Part shown: one piece after another, positions 12,641 to 47,696 of the stretch
How the letters are laid out: each line of letters begins with the position of its first letter
How positions within the stretch are numbered: the first letter of the stretch is position 1
Assembly (NCBI GenBank): GCA_963693365.1
Contig: CAVNZM010000003.1
Coordinates: 10,416,001 to 10,480,000 of the forward strand
Length of the DNA stretch: 64,000 bases
Direction: 5' to 3'
DNA from: Amoebidium appalachense
Taxonomy: Eukaryota > Ichthyosporea
Translations under genes and position numbers: made by a program
The notes under the pieces: model-generated
Database searches by the model: none
Told to the model about the DNA's origin: nothing
Seen by the model: only the letters and a program-made list of their open reading frames with translations

Positions 12641-12769
12641 CACACGTACAGTGGGCACGAATGTTGTGTTTTTTGATTTTTTCCACTTCTTTCTATTCGT
12701 TTTCTTTTTTCTTTTTCTTCTATTTTTCACTCTCTTTTTTCTTTATCAGAAAATAAACTGGGTAGAGGA

Positions 12770-12806
12770 GAATGGTGGTGGTGGTTGTGGTGGTGGTGGT
12801 GGTGGT

Positions 12807-12838
<32 letters not shown>

Positions 12839-13064
12839 GGGGGGGATGTATGTAGCACGCACGCGTGTGTGTGTCACTGTGTTTACGTGTGCCACACGCG
12901 TGCATGTGCGTGTTCGTGTGCGTGTGCGTGCATGTGTAGTAATACATGTTCATGTGTTAATGCAAGTGCATATAGGCTGTAGTGTACGTTTGTGTGTTTG
13001 CCAAGTGCGTGTGAGGGTTTGTGTGTGTTTGGGTATGACAATGTGTGTGTGTGGGTGTGTAAAA

Positions 13065-13096
<32 letters not shown>

Positions 13097-13234
13097 GAGG
13101 GGGGAAGGGGAGGCAGACATCCAAACCCACACCCACACCCAGACACCCACACCCACACAAGCAGAGAGAGGGGGGTGGGGAGAGAGAGAGAGAGTGTGTG
13201 TGTGTGTGCGTGTGTGTGTGAGAGGGAGAGGGGG

Positions 13235-13270
<36 letters not shown>

Positions 13271-13520
13271 GGAGAGAAGCACAGAGAGAGGGAGGGAGGG
13301 AGGGAGGGCGGGCGGGAGGGAGGGAGAGAGAGAGGGGGGGGGGGGGGGGGGGGGGGGGAGAGAGAGAGAGAGGGGGCGGGGGAGAGAGAGAGAGAGAGAG
13401 AGGGAGAGAGGGAGGGAGGGGGGGAGGGAGGGAGGGAGGGAGGGAGAGAGAGAGAGAAGAGGGAGGGGGGGGGAGGGGGGAGGGGGGAGGAGACCGGGGA
13501 CAGAGAAAAGGGGGTAGGCA
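12770..13520. repeat. Low-complexity block: poly-G, (GT)n, (GA)n
   Basis: Poly-G at about 12807-12845 and 13063-13095, variant (GT)n between, then (GA)n and (GGGA)n up to 13490. Gly/Arg-Glu frames here are by-products. No gene. Confidence 0.9.
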
Positions 13521-13534
13521 TGAGGACGACATAC

Positions 13535-13650
13535 CGTTGCCAACATCCCAAAGGGAGACAACTGGCCAAGAGCAGTCACAGCGTGCTGAATGCCGAACAC
13601 AGCATGTTGGGGCCCTGTGCCGAACAGGAGTGAGATTTTTTTCCCGATCG
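13535..13650 (+). repeat. Composite repeat segment R1, copy 1
   Basis: About 100 bases closely matching 45645-45755: ccaaagggagacaac, then gctgaatgc...gaacaca, then gttggggccctgtgccga and caggagtgagan. Both copies end in a poly-C run. Confidence 0.75.
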
Positions 13651-13919
13651 TTGCCCCCCCCCCCCCCCCCCTACCTTTATGCCCCCACCCACCACCCCCC
13701 CCTCCTCCCCGTTCCCTTCCACCCATTGCTTCTGTCCACCATCACCACTAGAATAAACAGCGCGGGGAAGGGAAAATAGTGGGTGAATGAACATACACAA
13801 CACCAGCGGCTTGGCAATTGCAAACGACAGGAATACACTCAGCACGTACTCGATTCACTTTAAAGCGTATGTATGATGGTATAGTTTAGGGACAAAAGCG
13901 TAGAGATTAAGTTTCAGCG
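13651..13919. other. Spacer with poly-C run
   Basis: Poly-C then C-rich and mixed sequence; nothing coding seen. Confidence 0.4.
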
Positions 13920-14150
13920 GTCAACGGAGACATATTTCCGGCAACACCACTACACACCTTTCCCCTGGGCCAGAGCATGTAGCGACCGTGTGCCCACCGA
14001 CAGGGTGGGGTTGGGAGTGACGCCACCCATGCATGCTGAACGGCTTCTCGTTGAAGCTGCCCATAGAACCCTCTGAATTGGAAAGTAAGCCGGGTAGAAG
14101 CCTTGGGAAAAGTGTGAAAACCGACAGGGAAGGCGTATTCAAGGGTATCG
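13920..14150 (+). repeat. Composite repeat segment R2, copy 1
   Basis: Matches 46650-46760 and 53115-53230. Shared phrases: ctttcccctgggccagagc (variants), gaccgtgtgcccaccgacag, ggggttgnnagtgacg and cccatgcatg. Three copies in the window show it is an interspersed or duplicated element. Confidence 0.75.
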
Positions 14151-14640
14151 ACTATACGCTACAAGCATAGAGTTTAAAAGAAGGAGTGAGATGCGGGGGG
14201 GGTTTCTGTGCGTCAAAGGGTAGTGTGTGCATGGGCTTTGTGCTGCGTCCAAACGCGCGTGTATGTGCGTCTGTGTGTATTGGCTGTGTGAGTGTATGTT
14301 TTACGGTTATGTGTGCAACAGGCAAGTTTTGTGTGCCTGCGCGCGCACGTGTGTGTGTGTGTGTGTGTGTCTGTATGTGTGTGTGCGCGCACACACACAC
14401 ACACAGGCTCACGCTGCACATGCGTGAATACAGTGTGTGCACACATAGCTGTGAGGGGTCGTTTTCTACACACACTCAACAGACATATGCTGAAGGCGTC
14501 ACGGTGTTTGTATATATCCTGTGGACATAGTTGCAAACACACTACAATCATAAATTGGATGGAATGCACATCTGCCATCATCTCTACACAACTCGCGACG
14601 TTGGTGCCCTCCCGGGTGTATGTTTGTATGTGTGTGCCTG
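14151..14640. other. Spacer with GT/GCGC/CA palindrome
   Basis: At about 14348-14405 a (GT)n tract turns through GCGC into a (CA)n tract, forming a near-perfect palindrome that could extrude as a hairpin. No gene. Confidence 0.5.
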
Positions 14641-14790
14641 GGGGGGTGAGGGAGGAGGGGGAATGTATACCTGTCCTATCGTGATTACATGTTTGGTCCC
14701 CGCGACAGCCACTCGAACCAAACTCCCGGTCAACATCCTCCTAGACCACACACGGTCAAAGCCAGCACAACTGAGGTAGCTGAGAAATAA
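14640..14790 (+). repeat. Composite repeat segment R3, copy 1
   Basis: Matches 47690-47790 over gacagccactcgaaccaa, ctcncggtcaacatcctcc and flanking bases. It is preceded by tatacct / gatacct in the two copies. Confidence 0.65.
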
Positions 14791-14799
14791 CCCTGGCTG

Positions 14800-14812
14800 G
14801 GGCGGGGCAAGG

Positions 14813-14853
<41 letters not shown>

Positions 14854-15389
14854 ATGGGAATAGCGCATGGGCTTTGGATAGACGGAGAGCGCCAGAAGGA
14901 GGAGGGAGGGGGGAGGGAGGGGGTGGGGGGGGGAGAGAGGGGGGGCAAGCTGACAAGTCCGTGCGTGCGGGGGGGGGGGGGGGGGAGGGAGGGGGGGGGG
15001 AAGGGGAGGGGTGAGGGGGGTCCCCACCGGGGGGAGAGGAGGTGGGGGGTGGGGTGGGGGGGGGGGGGGGGGGGGGGGGAAGGGGGGGGCCGAGGTGGAA
15101 AGCACCGCGGCTGCCGCCATCGCGACTTACTAAGCTTTCTGGTGATTTTTTTTCCGGGTTATAGTTTTCCGCTGGACTGATAGTTAAAGGCTTATGGTGG
15201 TAGAAAGATGGTAGAGGAATCGAAAGCAACTTGGCACGTATATTATTTGAGTTTAAGAGGCTCGCAAAAGAGGGGGAAGGGGATCAGGGACGGTTGTAGT
15301 AGGGTTAACGGGAGGGGAGGGGGGGGGGGGGGGGGGAGGGGGAGGGAGGAAGGGAGGGGAGGTGTGGGATGTATGGGAGTGTGTGTGTG

Positions 15390-15420
<31 letters not shown>

Positions 15421-15480
15421 AGGAGGGGGAGGGCGGCAGGGAGTGGCGGGGGGAGGGGGGGGGGGAGGGGGGGAGGAGAC
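14800..15480. repeat. Poly-G and G-rich arrays
   Basis: G runs at about 14815-14852, 14969-14998, 15055-15088, 15318-15338 and 15391-15422, with purine-rich sequence between. High G-quadruplex potential. No gene seen. Confidence 0.85.
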
Positions 15481-15560
15481 AACCTTACGGTTCAGTTTGT
15501 CGAAAACCCAGCGAATCAGTTGTATTCAGCTCGAAAAAGGCAACAAATAATCATGCCTTT
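15480..15560 (+). repeat. Composite repeat segment R4, copy 1
   Basis: Short match to 48600-48680: cttacggttcagtntgtcgaa and, further on, caaataatc/caaataatg. This is the weakest of the shared segments, but it lies in the expected order. Confidence 0.4.
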
Positions 15561-16019
15561 TTCTTGTGCGTGCTCTCGCTGCTTCCAACCCCTGAAGCTA
15601 TTTTTTCCCCCCCTTGTTTCCGGGTTTCTTTTTAAAAGCCGGGCCTAGTCTCCAAGGCTATGCACCTACTGGCCTACGTAAGTGGCCGGGAGCACTACAA
15701 CGGCTGCGGCCCGGCTCAACATACCTTGTATGTTGCCGCAGGTCTAGGGGCAAACTCTAACACGTACTGACGTCACGGTTGCCGCACGTGCGACGTTATA
15801 CATCTATGGGTTTACGCTGTTTACTTATTGCTGATTGAAAACTAAAACCCTATAGGCAAAGAGAAACCAGTCTCAGGTATGGGGGGGGGTTTGACTCGGA
15901 ATATCCCCTCAGCGGTATATCATGATCACGTACATAGATGTCGGGTGATGACCAGGGTTTACTTTCTCTACGAGACACCATAAAGACTACAAGGAGAAAT
16001 CAATTAGTTGGGGTTCCCC

Positions 16020-16051
<32 letters not shown>

Positions 16052-16088
16052 CTTAAGGGGCTCCCCTGGGACACTCGGTATCAGCTGG

Positions 16089-16133
<45 letters not shown>

Positions 16134-16154
16134 GTGTGTGTGTGTGCGCGTGCG
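15561..16154. other. Spacer with T run and (GT)n
   Basis: Unique sequence, then a T run (16021-16048) and a (GT)n tract (16090-16145). No gene. It forms the downstream flank of the minus-strand LINE fragment. Confidence 0.45.
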
Positions 16155-17415
16155 CTATAATTTTGTAGTGATGTGTTTCTCAAGCCAATCAATACATCTA
16201 ATAAACAGGTCGTAGTTACGCGTGTTTAGTATAAAATCAAGGATGTTGTAATTTACAGGTAGGCTATCTTTCTGGGTGTCTGTTGTGAATGTGACGTGTG
16301 TGTGTTGCGGTATTATGTGGTCTTTGGCGATATATGACCGGTTAAACTGGTGTGTGTGTGTGTTGTTTGGGCATGCAAATGATGCCACCTTATACTTATT
16401 AGATCTCCACTGTATAGCACGTGTACCGTAGTAAAAGCGTGGTAATTGATCAATAATACCATCAGCTAGAGAAAGACCAGTACTACAGGAAGGTAATATG
16501 TATGTAGGTGTTATACATTTGCGAGTGCCATATTTGGCAATATGGTTGAGGCGGTCAGTATATATAAAACGAGACATAAGGCTTAGTTTTTCAAGGTGTA
16601 TGCTTTCATCGGGTCTAGTGTCGTGTGGTATCTTTTTCCATTTGTTATATTGCGTGATTATCTTGTGATTGTGTACATGTTTAATAAGTAAGTGGCAGTC
16701 CAAAGTCACACACACACGATTGCGGGGTTTATTTGTATTTGTGCCCAGGGGGGAAGGGGAGAGAGAGGGGAGGAAAGAGGGGAGAGGTGAGGAGGGGACA
16801 GGTCGGATAGAGAAGAGAGGGTGGGAGGGCAAATACTTCTTTAAGCGGCTTATGTGCTTATTGAATTTCAGCGCGAGATAGGATACTCTAGCAGCTATCA
16901 ATTGGGACCAGACCATATATCGAGAGCGTTACAGGCCCAGGTTTACAACAGTTGTTAGATAGAAAGGAGGCAACTTCTGCTTCAAGGAAATTTGCCAAGG
17001 GTTTAAGCGCTCTAGTTCTCTCTTTCTTGATCCAAGCGGCGAGAAGGGGCAAACCATATTCACATGCCGGGAAGACAAAAGTGCGAATAAATGTAAGTCT
17101 AATAGAAGGATGGAGGGGTGTGTCTTTAAAAATATTAGCCGAGAAGAAAGCTAACCGCTTACGAGCCAACTCTACCCTCTTTTCGACCATATGGGGAAAC
17201 ATAACACCAACAGAATCAACCGGAACACCAAGATATTTGTATTCTGGAACTATAGGTACAGGTTTAGATGATAATGTAAATGTGTGTAAATTGTTGGCTA
17301 TATCAGGTACAAGAACACCACATTTGTCTATGTTAAGGATCATAAGGTTTGCCTTGCACCACTCTGACACTACATCGAACAATCTTTGCAGGCGTCTAGG
17401 GGTACGGGCAAGGAG
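16155..17415 (-). pseudogene. LINE-type (non-LTR) reverse transcriptase, 3' fragment
   Basis: Two minus-strand frames overlap at about 16888-16916. The upstream one (17415 to 16888) has RT thumb sequence: LFDVVSEWCKANLMILNIDK, then EYKYLGVPVD (palm/thumb junction) and a basic helical tail. The downstream one (16916 to 16155) is a LINE C-terminal region whose end, LPVNYNILDFILN, matches LAGNVNTLDFLLN in the LINE at 53.9-55.5 kb. So both belong to one family. A frameshift joins the two frames, and the palm motifs with the catalytic FADD box are missing because the fragment starts at a (CT)n tract. It cannot be active. Confidence 0.75.
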
Positions 17416-17416
17416 G

Positions 17417-17790
<374 letters not shown>

Positions 17791-19506
17791 ACCCCCACCA
17801 AAAGCAAGCCGTTCCAGCAGCAAACTTGTGCTCACACGGACACGCGTACAAACACGCAGGTGTACGCCCACATGTCCTACATTACACAAACACACGCCTG
17901 AACAACAATACAGTTCTCAGATTCGAGCGTGCACAGGGGGAAGTAGGGCGGGGGGGAAGGGGGGGGGGAGAGGATGGTGACAGACGGGGGAGAGAATGAG
18001 TGGGGGGGTTAGGGGAGGGAGAAGCAAGGAGAGGGGGAGGGAGAGAGAGAGAGAGAATGGGAAGCGGGGGACAAGGGGGTGGGAGGGGAATAAGGAATAA
18101 GAGACCAAGAGACCACATGCACGTATACCTACTACCCAATATACACAACTGTTGTTACTAATCGTACGCGTACCGCGACACAAAAAGGTCAAACGTCTTG
18201 GCACAGCCCAAGCCCTTCACTGTTCAACACTCAGTGATATAGAGGCCGGTTTCTGCATAACAGGGTGTGTACGGTGTACATCCTTAGTGAGGCACATACG
18301 ATGAACAAGGTACCAATAATTTATAAATTACTGAAATTTTGCTCCTCTCCGTGGAATGTCTGACTACTATTCGTGAAAAAAAAAAAAAAAAGGAGAAAGA
18401 AACAAGAAGAAACGAAAAGAAACGGACACGGCCGCTCGTTCCGCATTCCAGCGGGTGCGCGGTTATCCAATGGTCATGCGACCAGAGTCTAGACCACCCT
18501 CACGAATAAACTGTGGCATTTTTGGCTCCGGCACACACACAGTGTTCAGAAATTTTTACGTGTAGCCTAGGTGTAATGGAGTGTAGCGATTGCAGGCACA
18601 AAACAAGATAGTGACAGCAAGCGTGCAATAGAGAGAAAGACAGAGTGCATACACTTTTATTGTACACGCATACTACAAAAGGTTTGGGAAATTGGTGAGT
18701 TTGGACAAGAGTGGAAAATCGTTATCCTGTGCTAATTCATGTGTGAACACACGAATGGGCAGCATTACCAGAAGTTTGTGCCTTTTCCAACCTCTAAGCG
18801 AAACAAAAAAATATCGTAGCTTCTTCTTTTTCTGCTTGGTCAACAAAGCGTCGCCGGTCAACAGCTCTTCTTTCCTGCCTCGGGGATCTCACACTACCAC
18901 CACACCGAATAATCTAGGTGCGATGAACCACTCAAAAGCATGTGTCCCGCTGTTTTTTGGGAAAAGCGCTGGGGTGAGGAGCGGAGAAGGGGCAATGGGA
19001 GGACCCGGAAGGGGGGGGGGGGGGGGGAGGGGGGGGAGAAGGGGGGGAGGGGAGAAAAGCACGACATCTTCTATTAGGCATTTTTCCGAGACCCTCAAAG
19101 CCGTCTTTCCAATCAGGGCATTGACATAAATCCTCTCCTGTTCCTCACCTTTGTTGCCACGTTGTCGTTTCTGCCACGCACTTTCGTTTGAATTCATGAG
19201 AATGTAGGTTAAAGGACATTGCACGTAGCACCTTTTCATTTGAATACAACCTCCGGTATTATTTAACTCGTCCCCCGCCTCCCTTCCCCCTTCCCTCTTC
19301 CCCTGTCCTCTCTTCCCGGCGTTCACTTTCACTTCACAACCGCCGGAGACACCCAGGTTTTCAGTTAAAGCTTTTGCGGTTACTGCCCCCCCCTTCCCCT
19401 GCCGGTCTCCCTCTGTCACCTAAGCGTACCTACCTGCTCCCTATACCTACCCCCCCCCCCCCCCCCCCCCCCACCCACCCACCCACCCCTCTTTCCCCCA
19501 AACCCT

Positions 19507-19578
<72 letters not shown>

Positions 19579-19831
19579 CGAAGGAGAAAATTTGAGGACA
19601 GCTGTGCAAATGACTGAGCGTCCTCCGCAAGCCTTCCGCAACTTACAGTCATCATAATCCCCCCCCCCCCCCCCCCCCCCCCCCCACCCCCTTCCCCCCT
19701 TCCCCGTTTATCTCTCTTTCCGGCCCCCTTGCATTGCCCTTTATCTCATTTCTTTAGTTGGTTTATTTTTTTTTTTTTGCCCACACAATTTCGGTTCTAA
19801 CCTCCATAAATAGGCCTTTGCACCATGCAAG
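17791..19831. other. Intergenic region upstream of the PKC gene
   Basis: About 2 kb with an A run (18377-18392), G-rich run (19010-19055), long C runs (19451-19475, 19510-19544, 19660-19685) and mixed sequence. The open frames here (for example 18889-19419, minus) lack recognisable domains and run into homopolymers. A cataaatagg motif at 19805-19814 is AT-rich but lies only about 20 bases before the proposed start codon, so it is not a convincing TATA box. Confidence 0.45.
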
Positions 19832-42734
<22,903 letters not shown>

Positions 42735-42831
42735 GGCCTCCGTTTCCCCCCACCACACGTGCACACACACACGCACACGCGCATACACGTTCCCGCGCAC
42801 GCGCACACCCACACACACAAACATGCAGGGG

Positions 42832-42904
<73 letters not shown>

Positions 42905-43862
42905 CTTCACAAGAGAAGGCGGGCACACACACACTAGCTCGCTCACGCACACACAACCACATGCACACACACTCACACACACACGCACACAGTGTCACAC
43001 ACACTTCTTTGCAACACGTGCACGACTACACACGCTCAAGCTCTTTCACGTCCGCAGACACGTGGTGCATGCGCGCGCGCATAGGTGTCAATTGACCTTT
43101 TTTAAGTTTTTTTGTTTTTCAAAACTTGAAGCCATGCATATCCAAAATATTGCTTTTCTGGGAACCATGAAACGGATTTCGACTAGGGTTAGAATAAGAG
43201 TTTGCTAATTTGGTCGTTTAACCTGCAAAGGGTTAAGCTGATTACCATGTATGGTAAACGGATATGCTCTATATTCAGGAGGCTGTTTCTTTTTCATTGT
43301 TCAGTTAGTTAGGATCAGACTAAAGCTTAAAGGTTTTCTCGAAGGTTTTATGAAGGTTTTATATAATAGGTTACGTTACATCACGTACGCTTAGGTTGTT
43401 TCCTGGATCTCATAAAAGAACAGGTAAAGTAGGTTAGATAGCCGCGTATTCTTTACAAGGTGGTTCGTTCTTGTATTGTTGCAATTGACACATACAGATG
43501 AATTAGGGTGTAGCCTTATTGTGTATTCGTCGCTTTACACACCATACTGCCTAACTAAATATTGGTTTTCCGAAGTGCTTTAATTAATCAGGTTTTGTGG
43601 AGAATTTTGCCCAGCTCTTTATAGTGATAGATCGCAAATCATCGATTTTGGTCAATACGTCGACTAAAAATATTAACTTTATAAGTTTGCCGAGACCCTA
43701 CTGTGGCCTTATGGAGCCGTCGCACCCAGACAGCCAGAGTTTCTTGGTATCCCCCGCTAGAGGGGTATAATCGCCAGGCCCGGAGCACGGCGCCCGACCC
43801 GGCCCGCGCGGGGTCTGGGGGGACGGCCCTTCGCGATTCGAACCTTACCAAGTCCATCGCCC
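42735..43862. other. PKC 3' flank and spacer
   Basis: CA-rich 3' region to about 43015, then unique sequence. No canonical AATAAA was found near the stop codon. A GC-rich island (43745-43830) ends in gattcgaacc, which in reverse resembles a tRNA B box, but no tRNA fold was found. Confidence 0.45.
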
Positions 43863-44655
43863 AATCCAATTTTGGACTAGTCACAACTTTGAGATCACAC
43901 CACACCAAACCACCTCCGATCCGATCGCGATCGATCTATTTCCCACTTCCCACTTTTCCCACTTAAAACCGAAAAAGAGAAAAAAAAAGAGACAAAACAA
44001 ACGATACAGCATTACCCACTTCTAAGTCGGAAAGTGGCCAATGACAACAGACACGTATCGAGAGAAAAAAAGCTAAGTCTACACGAGAGAGAGAGAGGGA
44101 GAAAAAAAGCTAATTCTACACGAGAGAGAGAGAGGGAGAAAAAAAGCTAAGTCTACACGAGAGAGAGAGAGGCAGAAAAAAAGCTAAGTCTACACGAGAG
44201 AGAGAGAGGGAGAAAAAAAGCTAAGTCTACACGAGAGAGAGAGAGGGAGAAAAAAAGCTAAGTCTTGACCCGGGCAGGGGGCGGGTGAGGCAGGCGAGGC
44301 AGGGGGGGCAGGTGAGGCAGGGGGGGGCACGCGAGGCAGGGGGGGCAGGAGAGGCAGGGGGGGGCAGACGAGGCAGGGGGGGCACGTGAGGCAGGGGGGG
44401 GCAGACGAGGCAGGGGGGGCACGTGAGGCAGGGGGGGCACGTGAGGCAGGGGGGGGCAGGGGGAGCAGGGCACGTGAGGCACGCCAGGGGGGGGGGGGGG
44501 GGGGATGCATGTGGGCACGTGGGCGCGGGGGCGGCGGGGGGGGGGGGGGTTTCCAAAAACAGGGATCTGTATATACTTCACGGGGGTTTATTTTGGTATA
44601 CAATACGGGTATAACAATTCCCAATCCATATATTCTGATCAGCATCAATAATTTA
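43863..44655 (+). repeat. Dispersed repeat segment A, copy 1, with two minisatellites
   Basis: Matches 55780-56470 in the same orientation, from actttgagatcacacc to ctgatcagcatcaataat. Inside are five to six units of about 37 bases (gagagagagagagggagaaa plus aaaagctaagtctacac; 44085-44265) and a G-rich array of about 20-base units (ggggggcaggtgaggcag type; 44275-44480). Copy 2 has only two of the 37-base units. Confidence 0.9.
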
Positions 44656-44800
44656 ATATAAATTTAATGATTCCCGATTTCGCTGACAGGGTAACAATTA
44701 CCATCTAGTTACCGCGCTCCTGGAAGCGAATCCAATGCGTTATCTCTCATTCCATTGACCCAGGAGGCGGCCAATCCAATCGAGTTTTTGAAAGTGATTT
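44656..44800 (+). repeat. Dispersed repeat segment B, copy 1
   Basis: Matches 55640-55780: atgattcccgatttcgctga, caattaccatctagttaccg, ccaatgcgttatctctcatt and gagtttttgaaagtgattt. Here B follows A; at the other locus B precedes A. Confidence 0.9.
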
Positions 44801-45247
44801 TTGTCCACCTTCCCCCGCCCAAAAAACGTTACCGGTGACCACCCTCCCCCTTCCAACCCTGTGCGAAATGGGCACCGTATGCAGAATAGAAAGGGCCTCT
44901 GGCCCCAATTATGGGTAAGCCTTGGCTAGCATCGGTAGCTCCGAAAGAAAGTTAAGGCACCGGATCACAATATCATACTGTGCAGCATTAATAAGGTGAT
45001 CTAGGATAGTCATCTTAAAACGAATATATGAAGGAAGAGAGGAAGAAAAGAGAATAAAACCGCCAATAACCTCCGGTTCTAATACCAACGGTTAGCTAAC
45101 AGGTTGCACTTATTGATAGATACAAGTAGGTCTGTGCGCCGGCTGTCGCCGGCGCCAAAACATAACGAGACAGTTATTGATGTTGGGTTGTGTGGTTGTT
45201 ACCTCCCCTCCCCCCTCCCCCCCCCCCCCCCCCCCCCCCCACCCGCC

Positions 45248-45286
<39 letters not shown>

Positions 45287-45486
45287 CCTCACGCTTCCCC
45301 CCCCCCCCCCCCCCCCCAGGGCCGGGGGGGGGGGGCCTATATGTACACTCCCCTATCCGGCCACGTACCCTACGCAGGAAGGGTAGTGTACCCCAGCCTC
45401 TTCCAGGCGGGGTATTTTTTTCTGGCAGTGGGGTATTTTTTAGGGTATTTTTGGGGTATTGTCTAACCTCTCTCTATCCCTCTCCC

Positions 45487-45572
<86 letters not shown>

Positions 45573-45640
45573 TGTGTGTGTGTGAAGGGGGTGGAGGCGG
45601 GTGGAGCGGGTGAAGGGAAGTAGAGCACTAACTACACATA
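44801..45640. other. Spacer with poly-C, (CT)n and (GT)n
   Basis: Unique sequence to 45190, C runs 45205-45318, a short island with ggtatttttt repeats, then (CT)n 45491-45538 and (GT)n 45541-45584. No gene. Confidence 0.6.
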
Positions 45641-45760
45641 CCGTTCCCACCATTCCAAAGGGAGACAACCGGCCAGGAGCAGTCTGACCGTTCTGAATGC
45701 TGAACACAGTTTGTTGGGGCCCTGTGCCGACCAGGAGTGAGACTGTACCCCCCCCCCCCC
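45640..45760 (+). repeat. Composite repeat segment R1, copy 2
   Basis: Matches 13535-13650, as described for that copy, and also ends in a poly-C run (45749-45762). Confidence 0.75.
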
Positions 45761-46019
45761 CCCTCCTCCCCCCCCGCGCCCCAATACCCACCGCACGTAC
45801 ATGGAAAAACAATGTGCGAGCCGCTTGTCAACCTTGTCTGAAACCCAAAATACCCTCTTGTGTTATGTGTCTGCTCTTCTGCTTGGTGTGACTTCAGACA
45901 TGCACGTGTTTGTGTACACACAGGCACGGAACATACCAATTTAGCCCCATTGTTCACTGTGCATTCATAAATGTACCCTCAGTCGAGCTGATCAGAAGGG
46001 AAAACAAATGTGTGCAAGT

Positions 46020-46080
46020 GTGTGTGTATGTGTGTGTGTGTGTGAGAGTGTGTGTGCGTGTGTGCGTGCGTGCATGTGTG

Positions 46081-46116
<36 letters not shown>

Positions 46117-46436
46117 TGTGTGCACGAGCGTGTGTGTCTGTGTATGTGTGGATGTGTGTGTGTAGGCAGGAGAGGAGGGGAAGGGAGAGAAAGCAAGCCC
46201 TAACGCGTGTGCACTGGCGACCATGTATGTATTCGTGTAGTACACATACATATATTCCCTTTGCCCCACGAACTCCTTGAATCTAATATAACTTTCGTCC
46301 AGCCTCCCCCCCCCCTCCCCTCCCACACACACACCAAAAAAAAAAAGAAAAAAAGAAAAAAAAAAAAAAAGGCAACCCTTGGGCCCTGCCCCATCCTGTT
46401 CCCCATTAACACTTTAAACAGAGCCGTCACAGAGGT

Positions 46437-46475
<39 letters not shown>

Positions 46476-47172
46476 GGGGAGCAGCAGGTAAACGGGCTTC
46501 CGAAGAGAGACGGGGCAGACAAAGAACGGTACATCCTCGGCACCTTTTCTCGATACAGCGGAGCCCCGAGGTGAATACTCGAGCCTTCGAAAACAAAATG
46601 GGCCCAAAAGTTGAAGTTGAAGCTGCCATGCCAAACAGAGACACATCTATCACACCACAACCACATACCTCTCCCTTGGGTCAGAGCATGTAGTGACCGT
46701 GTGCCCACCGACAGGACGGGGTTGAAAGTGACGTAGCCCATGCATGTGGATTGGTTGCTGGTGACTGCAGCAAACCGTACATGCTGTAGGTGTACAAGTG
46801 AGCAAAGTAAGTAAAGTTAGTCAAGTAAGTCAAGTAAGTAAAGTAAGTTGAATAAACCAACTAGGAACCACAGAGTGTGAGTGCATGGATGAGGGTGGGT
46901 GGTGTCTTCTGCACAGGCACACACGATTGTCCTGTCAGAGATGTGCGAGCATAGACCAGCATGAGAGCAACTGCAATATGGTTCACGTTGCCTTTTCCAT
47001 GAGGATGGAGCCATGCAGCCATTCTCTCCAAACAAGTTTCTGCCCAGGAGGGAGGCTGGATATGAGTAATGAAGTGGGAGAAGCGGGGTGCGGGCGGAAA
47101 CGTAAGGTGTGTGTGTGTCTGGGTCTCCTTCTCTCTTTCTCCCTCCCCCCCCCCCCCCTCTCCCTCTCTCTT

Positions 47173-47208
<36 letters not shown>

Positions 47209-47425
47209 CCTCCCTCCCTCTCTCTCTCTCCCTCCCCTCTCCCTCTCTCTTTCACCCCCTCCCTCTCTCTCTCACACACACACACCCCCCCCCCCCCCCC
47301 CTCTCCCTCCCCCCCCCCCCCCTCTCTATCTCTCTCTCTCTCTTCCCCTCACTCCCATTTCTTTTTTTAAGGGCGTGGGGTGTGGGGGGGAGGCGGAAAA
47401 GGTAGAGGAGGGAGGCTCTACCTAA
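46020..47425 (+). repeat. 1.4-kb segmental duplication, copy 1 (contains R2)
   Basis: Aligns almost base for base to 52515-53895 (offset about 6.49 kb), from the variant (GT)n through gcaagccctaacgcgtgtgc, a C/A-rich spot, ggcttccgaagagagacggg, R2, aagtaagtaaag repeats, gatgtgcgagcatagaccag and (CT)n to ggctctacctaac. Differences are mostly single bases and homopolymer lengths. No intact gene. Confidence 0.93.
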
Positions 47426-47665
47426 CTCTCTCTCTCTCTGTCCCCCCCCCCCCCCCCCCCCCCTCCCTTTCTTTTTTTAGGGGGTGTGCGATGGGGGGGG
47501 GTGGGGGGGGGGTGGGGGAAGGCTCTCTCTCTATTTCTCTCTCTCTATCTCTCTCTATCGCTCTCTCTCTCTCTATCTTCTTCTTATTCTTCTTCTTCTT
47601 CTCCTTTTTTTGTTTTTTTTGGGGGGGGGGGGGAGGTGGGGCGGGGGGGGGGGGGGAGGGGGGGG

Positions 47666-47696
<31 letters not shown>

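Noticed and set aside
18889-19419. 176-residue minus-strand frame upstream of PKC
   Set aside because: No domain, ends in poly-Pro from a G run, no splice or codon support; too weak to call.
19825-19830. Upstream ATG as PKC start
   Set aside because: Its frame reaches TAG at the exon 1 donor and does not continue into exon 2; the ATG at 19832 does.
43832-43845. tRNA gene suggested by a reversed B-box-like gattcgaacc
   Set aside because: No A box at proper distance and no cloverleaf stems could be drawn; possibly a tRNA-derived scrap.
44190-44648. Pro/Cys-rich repeat protein on the minus strand
   Set aside because: Frames arise from the G-rich 20-base minisatellite in repeat A; all frames are open and similar.
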